Source: Diphasiastrum complanatum (Eukaryota; Streptophyta; Lycopodiopsida; Lycopodiales; Lycopodiaceae). From it: a DNA stretch of 64,000 bases. The stretch spans positions 46,009,835 to 46,073,834 of the forward strand of contig CM055104.1 of NCBI GenBank assembly GCA_029204225.1, in the 5' to 3' direction. Numbering within the stretch: position 1 is the stretch's first letter; each line of letters opens with the position of its first letter. Shown here piece after piece: positions 22,801 to 36,600 of the stretch. A program made the position numbers and the translations under genes. The notes under the pieces were generated by a model. That model was given only the letters and a program-made list of their open reading frames with translations. It was not told the DNA's origin and searched no databases.

Positions 22801-25641
22801 GCAAAAAGAATCGCACTATCATGGAGATGGCTCGATGTATGCTCAACGCAAAGGGCCTACCTCACAAGTTTTGGGCTGAAGCGGTTATAACGGCGGCTCA
22901 ATACTAGGCCTTAGGCCCTTTGGTAACCAGCCGTGCCGAGATCATGGTAGAGCCATAACTGGGCTCTAACAATCCCTCCCTCCTCTAGCAAGTCATCGCT
23001 TTGCGATGACAAACTCTAGGTAAGACTTCTGCAAACATTGTCGCGTCTCCCAGGTAGCATCTGACAACGGATGCCCTTTCCAAGTTACTAAATACTCTTG
23101 AAGGAGGCAATTTCACAATCGTCGCTCCCTTCGATCTAGGACTCTTTCTGGACCCGCCAACCCTCATCAGTTGGGGACCGCTTCAAATCAAAATATTCCT
23201 CCACTTATGCAACCACTGATCCACTATATCAGTAGTGCGTTGGAGAGTGTTTCCTGCGAAACGGGTAGGCTTAATATCTTTGTCTTCTGGGTAGGGTGGA
23301 GGTAACACAGGACGAACAGCAGAAGACGGAAATGGATAAGGATAAGGCGGAGCATGCTGTGAGGAGGACGCATAACCACTAGCTACCATCATCGCTCACA
23401 TCTCTGCAACGGTCTTCTCCACACTATCCATGAGAGCTTGCACAGAAGGGGAAGCGGCAGTAGGCGAACTAGCAGCCACTGCAAGCAGATTACGGTCAGG
23501 GCTAAGCACAGGGCTGGGTGGTGGTGATTGGAGGGCCACAGTAGGGCTAAGCGGAATATCAACTCTATCATCTTCCACTATAAATAAACAAAGACAGCAC
23601 AAAATCAAAACTCAAAATTGCACTTATTGTAAAAAACCGATAAAAGGCAAATCTAACCAAAGCTCTCAAACAGCAAGACAATAGTAGACAAAAAGAAAGA
23701 AAGGAGTAAGCGCTCCCTGAGATCCAAGTTTGTTCTCTTGCTGGCTGTCGGTCTACTGAGTTGACAAGTCGTTTAATGTCTTTTGCCCTCCTCAACAAGT
23801 TAGAACTCTCCCTGAAATCCAATCAAAAGGAACCCCCACAGAGGTGCACTAGGCTAGCAATAAGAGAGCGCTGATTCTGCCTTCAGAATTCCCCCAAAAA
23901 CCACAGAAAAAAAAAAGTCGGGGTTGCCCTCCTCCTTCAGAGATGTGGTAGCAGAGAATCACTGATTGGGCCGTTGGTTTGCACCTAAAACGTGCGAAAA
24001 ATCTGCCTCCGAACATCCACAGAACAGCACTGGACATCTGTCTAGAAAACGTGGGAAAAAAGGCATAGAAAACGCCCCAAAACAGTTCTTGGAGGGCGCT
24101 AGATCTGTGCTGGAACTGTAAGAACTGGCCACCCCAATTTCTACACTAATTTGTACGTTTTTTTCCTCTTTTCACCAGGCTGAAGAAGGGCTGCAGGAGG
24201 GCGATGGACCATCAGAAGGAATTCTGCACCAAATCGGATTCCTTTAGGCTTCCAATAGGCTGGAACAACAGCGCTGGAGGTCCAGAAAACTTCTGAGATC
24301 TGTCTCCCCAATTTTCCCCCTCAAGATCCTCCAAAAAACAAGCAAAATTTGAAGATTTTCGCACTTTCTCTCTGTAGAACGAACACTTCTCTCTCTAGAA
24401 CGAGGCTCTAATACCAATTGTCACAAGCCAGTCACTCCAAGCTCGTGAATCCTAGAAGGGCGGTGTGTCGAATGAACCTCCCAACCATAGGCACCCCCTC
24501 TTTGAGACCTGTGTGAACGGGCCCTCGGAACACTCTAAAGCCCGTGGGGACCCCAAATTCCTAGGCACTAGATGTAGATGGTCCATGATCCAAGTATTGA
24601 ACTTGATTGTCACGATAAATAGCAATTCTACTAGATGCCTTGGCCTCTTGGAACGCTTTCTTACGTTCTTCCACCTGTATATATGTGAGATCATCATCTA
24701 GGAATATGTTTGTACCCTTTAACTTGGTTTGAGCCGCAAGGGCAACCACGTCATGACCAGTTCCATACCACCACTCCATGTAAGAAACGTTTTCTTAGCA
24801 CAAACAATCTACATCAGATGTAATTAGAAAGTAGTTGAACATCATTTCCTTTGCTCTTTTGGTTACAGAAAGACTGGCGGAAGGTTGACATCGTCAACCG
24901 AGTGAAGGACCAAGGGAATTGTGGCTCTTGTTGGACATTCAGATAATTTACTCGTGATCACAGCCATCTGCCCTCTCTTCTGCACCTTGCATATCCGTGT
25001 GAACTCTAAAGATCTGATCTGTCGTTCGTTTTATCTTCGTTGGCTTTGCTGCAGTACCACGGGTGCTGTGGAAGCTGCTCATGCGCAGGCTACGAGGAAG
25101 ATGGTGATTCTGTCTGAGCAGGAACTTGTAGATTATGCTCAGGCATTTAACAACTATGGTTGCAACGGGGGCTTGCCTTCCCAGGCGTTTGAGTATATCA
25201 GATACAATGGAGGGCTTGACACCGAAGAATCATATCCATACACATCTGGTGGCTGAGTGCAAATAGCGATCTCGTATCCTCGGAGACGTAAAAGATGCGC
25301 CCTTATTCGAACGGGGCCACATCCATAAGTATTCCCACAGTACTTGCAAGTCCACTTCTTCGTGCCTAACGTGCCATAACCTGAATTAAGTGTGACGTGA
25401 TCCCATAAAGGATCCCATTGTCGCTAATAGCTATCTAGTATCAACAAAGCAATAGTATTAAATTCAAACTTCAAATAAAAATCTACCTACGCTCTAACCT
25501 CACTCTCCCTCACACTCAAAAGCTCTCCCTCTCCTTCACACAATGCACACACACGCTCTCTCTCCCTCTCCTCTCACTCACACACACACACACTCCTCTT
25601 TGACACACACACACCCCCCCCTCTCTTTCACACACACACAC

Positions 25642-25694
<53 letters not shown>

Positions 25695-25745
25695 ACACAC
25701 ACTCTCCCTCTGCTTCAAACAACACATACACTCCCTCTCTTTCAC

Positions 25746-25794
<49 letters not shown>

Positions 25795-28700
25795 GCGGAT
25801 TCCTCCAGCGATGGAGATGGCCTAGCCCCCCCCCCCCCCCCCCCCCCGGTCTCTTCCCTCTCCTTCCCTTCTTCCATGGCAAGAAAAGCGAAGGGGAGCC
25901 CACGCTCCCCCTCTCGCCCTTCCCTCCCTACTCCTTCCTCTACCTCCGCTCCCCCTTCCTCTGCACCCCCTCCTGCTACTGTGGAAGACCTGCCCGCTCC
26001 CCATGCTGCGGAATGCCTGGCCGCTGTTGCACCTAAACCTGTTGGGCCCCCTCCTGCTGCTGCGGAAAACCTGTCCGCTCCCCCTGCTGCGGAATGCCTG
26101 GCCACTGATGTATCTAAATCTGCTGTGGACCCTGCCAACGCCCCCCCTACTGTGTTTGCCTCCTCTAATGTTGCAGATACGGTGGCTCACACTCCATCTG
26201 CGGCTCTCACTCCCTTTCTCTCTACAATGGATTATTATACCACTAAAGCCTTCGAGAACTTTCTCACCTATGAACTGAGACAGCTCAAAGCAGAGCTGAG
26301 AGGTCCAATCACTGAAAACAGAAGTTTCTCACCTACAGGAAGAAAATCATCGACAATATTTACAGAACGTGAGGCCACTCCTCCAATTAATGGTAATGCT
26401 GTGTCAAAGATCCAGGAATTACAACAAGAGCCGACCCAACATACAAAATCTACCAAAACGTGGGCATCACTCCTCAAAAACGGCAACAAAGGTAACCGCT
26501 CTTATCTCTATCATCTCTGATTTTCACATCTCTTCCACTACATTGTCCGACCATTCACACCTATCTTTCTGCCTTGGGCATATTGCGCGATCTAGTATAC
26601 ATCCTACTCCTGTTACTATTCCTAAACGTGCACCTATATATCGTTTTGATCCCATCCTCATTCCTCAATACCAAGAATCTCACTGCCTTACTTCATCACT
26701 TCCCTACTGACACTTCACTGGAGGATCAAGCTACGTAGCCATTAAGAAGTTAAGGACTCATCGCGCCCGTGACATTGATGACCTACAATCTAAACTCCTC
26801 CTCCATGCTCCTGACACACTAGCACCGGTGCTATCCACTCTCCTTAACCAAGACACTATGGTTACTCCTACAAGCATTATATGCGACAGAGGTTTGGCGT
26901 ACAGGCATTACCTCCTCGGATTGGTCCTGTATATCTCAACTCCAAACCTCCATGTTATCGCGGATGATTAGGGCTAAGCCATCAGTCCCACACTAGATTA
27001 TCACTGCTGAGTTTGTTGTTCCTCCTATTTTAGTGGATGCCCTTTTAAGGCTCATTATATAAATCCAGAGAGTATTGACTCTCCCTTTTGACAGATATTC
27101 CTACCTTGCAATCACATCCTTGAGATTACTCTATGACAATGGAGTTCATTTCTCATGGTACTCTCAGGCCGCACGCCTCTTGAGCACATTTGGTATTTCA
27201 GTTTCTGATCTCCCAGCAGGCACTCATGAGTACACAAAATGCTTCATTAATCGGGCTTGTATCTAGCATACTTGGCAGGGGCAATTGAGTGTCAAGCCAG
27301 ATTTCTATCGGACATATTTTTTGGAGTTTGATGGAGCAGGTTTTCCTATACGTGCACACTACCTTGACTATGGACTCTCACACTGTTTGCGGTTTACTCT
27401 TGGACGGTTTCGGGTTTCCCACCAGCTTGCTATTGAGACTGGTCGTTACCAGGGTACTCCATGTGAGGACAAATTATGTCAGATGTGTTCCTTAGGAGAG
27501 ACTGAGTCGGAGGAGCATTTCCTTTTCAGATGTTCGGCCTATTATGAGATTCGGGGACGTTATCATTGTCTTTTCAGAGATGCACCCACTTTACGCTCTC
27601 TTATCACTTATGTGGATCCTAGGTGTGTCGCCCTTATGATATACGAGATGTCCCTGCTACGGAGAGCCCATGCTTCAGTGGATAGTGATACACAGCCTCA
27701 TATTAGTCGTCGTCCCCGAGCAGACTCAGTTTCAGACGAATACATTGACATTGACCTAGCTCATCGAGATCAGGGACAGCGCAAGTTGACCTCAAGTATT
27801 ACCATAGTCCGAGCACCTACGATTACTAGAAGAGTTTGCCCTCAGAGGTCCCATACTAGACAAAGTCAGCACCAGACGAAAATATATCCAAGAGACAAAA
27901 TTGTACGTGATATCAGTTGAGGCTACTGAAGTAGTCTGTGATACGAGGCCTAGAAGATGATACTACGATAGAAGATGGACGCTGATGTCGTCTATGTCGT
28001 CTCCATGGACACTAACTCTGACTAGTATGGAACCTCTTCTCATGTGTCTCAGTGAAAAATAGAATATCTCCATGTGTAATGAAGTCCAAGAGATCATCAG
28101 CTGTCGAGGATGAGTGTATCCCGTTACAATTCCAAACACCTATGCGCAATGGAGAAGGTGATGGATGGGGCCCCGGCGTGCTCCCATAACTACCTAGCAT
28201 GACTTGCCATTAATGTATTTTACCTGTCCATCGCTATAGATAGCAATTCTGCCCTGTTCACGAGCCTCTTGGAAAGCTCTTCGACATTCGTCCACCTGAA
28301 TAAAGGTAAGGTAATCATTCAAGTAACTTTTGGTACCCTTGAGTTTGGATTTAAGACGGAGTACTGATCTGCACTCTTCCAACTATGTGAAACGAATGAC
28401 AAGCGTGGCATTATCTTTCTTTGGGTGCCAAACTTTATCTATTCCATTGCTATCTATGATGAGACAGAGTAGTGTTCAAGAAATTACTTGCTTCCTGTAA
28501 CGCATTTTGGGTGCCGGGAATGCCACAGACTCTAACATTATGCGATTTTTGTTCCCTCATTTTTTCTTCCGATAAAGTGGCAGCAATGAAACTTGACATA
28601 TTGTTACCTTCATTGCCGTGTTTTAGGAGTGATGCCCAAGATTTGGTAAAGTCATTGTGTTGGTTCAGCTCCTGTTGTAATTCCTGGATCTTTGTTGCAC

Positions 28701-31700
28701 CATTAAGCGGAGGAATGGCACTATATTCTGTAAATGTTGTCCGCAATCGACTGTTTTCCTCCTGTAAGTGAGTAACTTTCGATCTCAATGATTGGACCTC
28801 AGCTTTGAGTAACTTCAGTTCACAGGCACTCCATGACATCGAGCAGAAAAAGATCCTTCAGACAAAGTCTTCATGCAGCAAGGGATGCAACAAAACATGT
28901 GGACTGCAGCATAGGGCTGCAGCATAGGGTTGGCTCACACATGACTTCACCCAAAATACAAACTCTTGGATTAAACAATAGTACATTACCATCAATTTAA
29001 GTGCCAAAAATTCTGCCAGCACTGGAAAGTATTGGACTTCCCTTCCACATAAGATTAGCAGCATAAGCCATAAGTTTCTATAGGCTGACTTTAGCACATT
29101 TTCAATTTAAAAATATGCAGTAAGACAGTTGAACTTGAAGAAACCAACACGTTTTTGAAAAAACGGCCTATTTTTTTCCCAAAAACAGCCCTCTTTCGAT
29201 GAGATTTGCAGACCAAGATTCAAATTTCAGCCATTGAATGATTCACGCAGCAAATAGATGGAGATCTAATCAAGGACTCGCACTGCAAATAGAAGGAGAT
29301 TTCATGAAAGATTCAAAAAAGCACCTAGTTTTTTTTCCGACTTTTGAACAATTCTATTGCTGTGTTTTTTAGTAATGCACTTCTTTTTGTGTCAGGGAAT
29401 GTGAGAGGGTAGGGAATTGAGATAAATCTAGCGTTAGGACTTAGAATAGTGTGTTTTTGTCATAATATAAGGCTACAAATAATCCCCCACACACACCCTA
29501 CCCCCCCCCCTCTCCGAGAAGAAAAAAATAACCCAAAAGCATTTTGCTGATTCTTCCCAAGGTTGCCAACTCTTTCACGTCTCAAACCAGCAATGTAAGT
29601 ACTATGTAGTATGGATCATGACAATAGGTATTAGGTGGGAGTTGGGAGTTCCAACTCTCGAGTTAGGATTCATGATGATTGTTGATTAATTATAATCTAC
29701 ACTGTCTCAACACTATAATAGCACTTATTTTTGCCATAGTAGAAGGCTAGAAATAAAATCCTTCCCAAATAAAACCTAAAACCATTTCCCCAGTTTTTTC
29801 CCGTTCCAAACCATCAACGTAACACACCCATAGCTCACCCATCCGCGTGGCGTGCTAGACCACGAGCACCATACCTGTAGCAAAGAGGTGCTAGGCCCAG
29901 GCACTAGCAGACCCTGGAGCGTTGTGGGTGGCAGAGAGAGCTGCATGCCCAGTGTACCCAATAGGTCGAAGGATTTTTCTACAAGTGTGGCATTCCCTTT
30001 GCCATTCACGAAGCTTCTGACTCTAGTCGCATCAATAGACTCTTCGTGGAGGCCTCCCAGGAGATAGGCATTGTGAGGGAGCATGCTTCGTCAAGAGGAG
30101 CAGACCATCACATGAGAGCTGAGTTCTATTTGCATAGCGTGGCAGAGGTAAGAATCCTACCTCCTTAAACTTTTTGCATATGTTTCATTTTGCGAGTATC
30201 GTTGTTTTTGCATATGGCTGATGGATATTTTATGACAGGTATGGATGCACGATATTGAGTGATGGATGGACCGACATTCGTCGACGATTTATCATCAATA
30301 TTTTGGTTTCTTGCCCGTTTGGCATAGTCTTCCTGCGTGGTGTGGATGCCGCTCGAGGTGGTGCTACCATCACCGTCGAGTTCATATATGAGGCATTCAA
30401 GGCTGTCATTGATGATGAGATTGGGCTGCAGCACATGGTTCAAGTTGTCATAGACAACGCCGCAAATTGCAGACAAATGGCAGAGATTTTGATGAGAGAG
30501 CACCCAAATATCATGTGGACACCATGTGTTGCACATTGCATTGATCTCCTCATCCACTCCCTCTGCACACTTGCATGGATTTATCAAGGATAATTTTCTT
30601 CACTTGCTTTACCACCTTCTATGCTTAACACATTGCTCTCAACTCCTAACTGTTCTCGACCATTCTCTGAACTTTTTGTTGAATGTTTGTGATGCAGATC
30701 ACTTCTCAGCCATGCGTGTGGTCAGCTTCGTCACCAGAAAGAAGCAGGTGTTGGCCTTGTTTCGCACTTTCTCACTGTGGACCTGAAGAAGCCAGCATTT
30801 ACCCACTTTGCCTACTACTTCTTGGTTCTGGAGCGACTACTAGGAGTACGAGACCATTTACGGATGATGGCTGCTAGTGAAAGCTTTCAAGACTTCAGAC
30901 GTATCGGTGTACATGCGGTGCACTTCCAAACCACTATGTTTGAAGAGGAGTTTTGGGCACGAGCAGCAGAACTTGTGGAGGTCCAGCAACCCATTTTCTG
31001 TGTGCTGCACCTGGTAGACCCTGAGGGGTACACTCTCGATCTCATTTATGAATTCATGGACTGCATCGGTGAGGGGATTCAAGGTTGGACTTGGACTCTG
31101 ACGGGTATCACTCTCCAGTGTCTTGTACTTTTAGCAAGTATCCTTTCCTTAGAGTTCACATACAAGCACTAGGGACAAGGTCTTTTTGAGTAGCGTGGCA
31201 AGAGTTATAGGCCAATCATGGCCTCCACATCTAGCATTGGATCTCTAACACTTCACTTGCTATTATCTCTCTATAGAAAATGTGATTAGGCCTCTTGGGC
31301 TCCCAATAGGATAAGGTCACTTAGTCTTATCAATAGTGACTTGGCATTTGGATAAGCTTGGTGAGCTTTATGGGCTCCTAGACCTCCTAGTGAGCTATAA
31401 ATAGGCTGAACGCCTCCTTGTTTAGTAGAATGGTTGCTTGGCTTAGCATTACCATAGTATATCTTGGGTTTAATAACACTCAATTGTAGACAAATTGTCA
31501 AGATCATGATTCTAGTGGGGGCTGTCATCATTGATCATTCTAGATAGAGTTCTAAACCTACTTCCTATTGTGTGTTGTTTTTTTGATAACTACAATGATG
31601 TACAAATCGTACACTCAAATTAACTCAATTAGATCATGTTATGTTCCTATTTTATCATCAACAAAGGCCCCAAATATAAGGCTCAATCTACTTTTCTAAA

Positions 31701-32860
31701 GCTAAAAAATTAACAGCTAAAGAGTCTCGAGATATTACAAGTGTCATTTCCATGTCATTGAAAGCTTTCAAATTGAAGGTTATGTTGATTCAACACCTAA
31801 TGAAGGAACCTCTAAATAAAGGCGAGTTCAAGATTTGACACAATTGCCAACAAAGAAATTCCAATAGACAAATACTAACCATGTATCAAACAAAGAAATA
31901 TATTGATGTTAGATGTAGGATATTGCCCAAAAATAACAAGACGTGAACCATGGAATTCATCGAAAATGTCTTAGACCATTACTTAAAGCATGCATGCACT
32001 ACATGCAAGGGCATCCCACTTTCTAGATCATCAAGTAAAAAGACGGCAACATTTTATTCAAAATTTTAGCTATTGAGATATGTTCAAGTATTGAAACTTA
32101 TACAAGTGGTTGCTATTATACAAATAGCCTTACCTCTAGAAATGATTTAGGTAAACAAGAAAAGTGGCCTCAATTACCTTACTCAAATGAATTTCTGAAC
32201 TAATGACTCACATAAAATCAACATTCCACAACACATGTTTTTAAACATTCCACTACATTGAGAGGTTCGAAATGTTTTGCATAAAATTTTTGCCACATAT
32301 ATTGTTTTCCATCTACACAAAAATTTCAAGTGATATTGTTCGAAGTTTTGGAAATATTTGTGAATTGATCAAAACACAAGGCTGAATGCATTCCTCCTGC
32401 AAATTTTTTAACAAATTTGTAATGTTTTGAAATAGATGGGAACTTTGGTAAAAGATATTAATTACACTACTTCAAGAAAAATGGATTAGGCTACTACCAT
32501 CAAAAGGGATGCTTTGAGAAACTTGCCTCATAGGCATGCATAAACTCTTCCTCGGTCTCGAATTCAATAAATGCATAACCTCGAGAAGCTCCGGTGACTG
32601 CGTCAACATAGTCACCAGAAAAATGATTCAATCTATTGACGAAGTAAGATAAAGGCTAGATACGCAAATGTGTAGAATAAATTCTAGATTGTAAGCCTAG
32701 AACCAACTGAGAGACATGTACTACCATAGTTTTTCTAGAATAGCTTAGGAAATGCAAATTTCGTAAATAGGTTTTCTATCTTGATATCTCCAACAATAAT
32801 AGTTTGTGGAAGCTAGAAGCTTCATCAGTCTACAGGTTTGTAGATTTCAGGGACAGCGAG

Positions 32861-32907
<47 letters not shown>

Positions 32908-33325
32908 ATTAAGGTTTTTTCCATGCCAATAGGCACATAAGACGAAAAAGTACATATCAAGTGTGTGGTACAACGGATAGAATACATCTAATGTAAAAGA
33001 GCCAGGCTACCAATATGATAATGGTATATCTCGCTGTCCTCAAATATTACTGTTGATGTAATGGGGACATAGTTGCACTGCGCTTCTGAAACACGTTTCG
33101 GAAATATGGAATTTTTTTCCAGAAACGTTTTTTTAAATTTTTTTTTTTTGGGTTTTTTTTTTTTGTGCAATATGGGTATCAGGTGAAGCTCTAATTAAGA
33201 GCATAATTACTGTGTATTTTGCCGAACGTTTCAGGTGCAGGATGGTTTAGGTGCATTAACTCCTAGGTTTACGCTTTAACTCCCAGGTGCATTAATTAAA
33301 AAAAACATGATGCCCCAAAATTTAA

Positions 33326-33391
<66 letters not shown>

Positions 33392-33530
33392 CGTTATCTC
33401 TCTCAGATCCAACAAACTAAACAAAAATGCTGAATCATGCTAAACAAAAACCATGGTAAGTGTTCTGAACCAATCACCATACTGCATCGTCCTAAACCGT
33501 TCTGCAACCATATGGAATCGTTTTTCAACC

Positions 33531-33601
<71 letters not shown>

Positions 33602-36600
33602 AGTACTGAATCGTTACACTGCTGTGAATAGAATCATCTTAATATATAAAATCGGGCCACATGGCACCAAAATGGAGTACAATGATGTTCCATGAACATA
33701 ATGAAAACTACACAACTAAGGCTCGTCAGAGTCATGGTAGGAACCATCATCTGAATCTGTGCCTGACTGCAGATCCCAAGGGTCTGCAGATGAATCAGAA
33801 CTGGAGGGAGCCATATGCCGTGGTGTGGCCTTGGCTCTGCCGTGTGCTCTGGCTCTCTGCTGCGTGCTCTGGCTCTAGATCCTCCCCCTGCCTCTACCTC
33901 TGCCTCTGCCTCTCTCCCCTCCTCTGCCCCCGCTCTACCTGACCCCACCCCTGTGTCTACCCCTACGTGTCTGTGTGTCAAGTAGTTGTAATCCAACGCC
34001 CTGGGATGGCCCTACCCACTGTGATGATGCCTGGCCGACGGCTGCCTGTGATGCTCCACTCTTGTCTACAAAAGCGAACTCAGCCCCCCCCTCCCAGAAC
34101 CTCTAGGTCTCCCCCTAGGCCTACGTGTAGGAATGGTTGGCTCCTCCTCTGTCTCCGCATCAGGGTCCACCAGCAAGTCAGCCAGGTCATCCCCATGTGC
34201 CTCCGCCCCCATCTCCTCATCCTCCTCCGTATGCCCCTCAACCCACTCCTCCTCCTCCTGATAGTCAGCCCCGAGCTCCTCTCCACCCTCCAAGCCCTCA
34301 TCATCCCCCTCCTCAGCCCTAGCCCTCTGCCTGTCTGCCCTCCTCGAACGTCGTAGAGCCCGTGCATCAGCATGCGCCTGTCTATATAGATCTCATCATC
34401 CATCTCCTCCTACGTGGGTGGTGCCCGAGGAGCAACAGCTGCCGAATCCACCAAGCAACTGTCAGGGTTCACCTGCAACCAAAAACAATACATTGTTGTT
34501 AGCAATTCATTGCATAATTCAAAAGCAATTCAGTTCGTCAAAGCACAGCAAGAAACAGGGGGTGATGATGTGACTCACCTCGAGCATCTGTCCCCCTCCT
34601 CGTGTGCGCCTCAGCATACGGTCGTTGGTGTTCACAAACACCAACCGCCTACACTGTTCGATGGACAACTTGTTCCTCTTCTGCGTGTGATACAAGGCCC
34701 AGGTGCTCCAATTTCGCTCACAAGCTCCTGCTGAACAGTCCTGTGCAAGGACTCTCTCGGCCAGTCATCGCAAGTCACCTGTGCCGCACCCATGGTAGCC
34801 CCACCATGAAACAGGCCTCAACATATCCTCCCTTCGCCGACTCTGCTCTCCATCGAAAGGAAACTGGTAGCGCTCAAAGATCAACAGCTAGTATGCAATG
34901 TTAGTGAGCATCGGACCTGTTGGCAGAAGAAAAAACATGGCTCGTGTAAGTCCTCTTGAATTCACACACTAGCAATGAGAACACTACAGTCACTACTGCA
35001 GTACTTAGCCTACCAAGCAATTTATCACACGTACCTGGTCCAGGCCATACGCGCTCCGTGTACTCCACCCATCCCCGGTGCAGCTCCCGATCGTCCCGAT
35101 CCCGAGTCTCGCGCCACAAGCGGTGCAATATGTGGGCTACGGCGTGGATGGGTCGGTGGAAGTAGTCCCATCTGGCCTCCCAGATACATGAGATCTCGCG
35201 CCTCCTGCAGTAGGCAAATCACAACAATCATGTAACCATAGCTGCCATAGCATAAAAGAATCGAATCAGACTTGAGTGAGAAACAACAAACTAGACACTG
35301 AAGAGTCATACTTGTGCTCAACCAAGGCTGACGTCTGAATCCCCTAGCCGATGCAGTCCATGAACTCGTAAATGAGGCCGAGAGTGCACCCCTCACGGTC
35401 TACCAGGCGCAGCACTCTGAAAATGGGTAGAAGGACCCCAGTAATCTCCTCAGCATCTCTCCAGAACGGCTCACCGAACATAGTGGACCGGAAAAATGCC
35501 GCATGTGGGACGTCCATGAACTCTCGGAAGGGCTCGCTGGAAACCATCCAACGCAATGCGTCCTTCACTAATACTAATCGCTCCAGCACCAAAAAGTAAA
35601 AGGCAAAGCGTGTGGGTGCTGGCTTCTTCAGGTTCAGGTGCGAGAAGGTGCGGAATAGGGCCAGCACACGCCTCTTCCTGGTAACAAAAGTGACCAGGCG
35701 CATGGCCGTAGAAGTGACCTGCAACACAGACATCCAGTGAAAAATTTAGACAGTAGTTGAGATGTGTTTAGCAACATGGAGCAGGCGTCAATCAAGATAG
35801 CATAGCAAATGGAGAAACCAATACCTCTCTTATCCATGGAAGTGCACACAGGTCATGGATGAGCAAGTCTATACAATGCGCAGCACAAGGTGTCCACACA
35901 ATGCTGGGGTGCTCCCTCGTCATAATCTCTCCCATCTGCTTGCAGTTCGAAGCTTTGTCCGTGACAACCTGAACCACATGCTCTACTCCAATGTCAACAA
36001 TAACATCTCTGATAACCTCCCATATAAAATTGGCTGTGACGGCGTCACCACCTCGAGTGGCATCCATGCCACGTAGGAATACTGTGCCAAGCGGGCAAGA
36101 AACCAAGACATTGATGACGGATCACCGACGAATGTCGGTCCATCCATCACTCAATATCGTGCATCCATACCTGCCACAAAACACCCATTAGCCGAATGCA
36201 AAAATTGCGCCACGAGTCAACCCTAAACGCATGCAATAGGTTTATGAAAACAAAGTACTTACATCTGCCAAGCTGAGCGAATGGAACTCAGCTCCCGCGT
36301 AATGGTTCCCTCCTCCTGACAAAGCATCCTGCCTCGCAATGCCTCTCGTCTGGGAGGCGTCCATGTAGCATCCACGGCTGCCATCTGTGCGCAAAACTCT
36401 CTGAACACCCAAGTGTCAGCAACAACAAAGGAAATGCCGCACTCGTAAAAGAACTGGCCAGCTAGTCGAGTGCATCGGGCATGCTGCTCTCTCTGCCACC
36501 CGCATCGATCAAGGGTCTGCTATCTGGGCCTAACCTCTCTGTGCTGTGCACATGGCGCTCGTGGTCTAACACGCGAACCGGGTGGCTGATCTGTGGGTGT

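Larger units (their letters stand above)
22896..24505 (-). mobile_element. chromodomain Ty3, internally deleted (family B, copy 1)
   Basis: Minus-strand order: LTR end (24500-24419), primer-binding site TGGTATTAGAGCC (24416-24404), leader, gag N-terminus (23608-23183), the end of a chromodomain (about 23155-22985), a short purine-rich tract, and the start of a 3' LTR (22971-22897) cut by Copia sequence. Protease, RT, RNase H and most of the integrase are missing, so gag is joined to the tail of pol. LTR and chromodomain match the second copy at 44310-45975 closely. Confidence 0.8.
25500..27965 (+). mobile_element. LINE copy, multiply deleted, plus strand
   Basis: A CT- and CA-rich 5' zone with two long CT microsatellites (25644-25690 and 25748-25792) is followed by ORF1 (25876-26520). 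ORF2 is then represented only by the end of the endonuclease domain ([15 protein letters not shown] at about 26530-26575), scraps after the RT ([13 protein letters not shown] near 26880), and the C-terminal part (27075-27920). The RT domain itself is gone. A run of 22 C at 25826-25847 may be an assembly-sensitive spot. Confidence 0.75.

Noticed and set aside
24943-25054. An AT-AG intron in the protease fragment as a functional minor intron
   Set aside because: The donor ATAATT does not match ATATCCTT, and the fragment has a stop and lacks other exons. A G-to-A mutation of GTAATT in a dead copy is simpler.
25500-28840. A twin-priming (5' inverted) LINE insertion
   Set aside because: In twin priming the inverted 5' part precedes the 3' part on the element's sense strand. 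Here the 3' part (plus strand) comes first and the 5' part (minus strand) second, so two separate fragments are more likely.
31286-31500. A solo LTR with a TATA box
   Set aside because: CTATAAATAGG and its setting look LTR-like, but no terminal TG/CA pair, target duplication or second copy was found.
33634-33996. A separate basic/acidic protein gene on the minus strand
   Set aside because: Lies inside the hAT element downstream of its transposase, is low-complexity and has a start within repeat-like sequence. At best it is part of the transposase tail.
34137-34322. Pro-rich plus-strand frame
   Set aside because: It is the opposite strand of the Glu/Asp/Arg-rich transposase tail.
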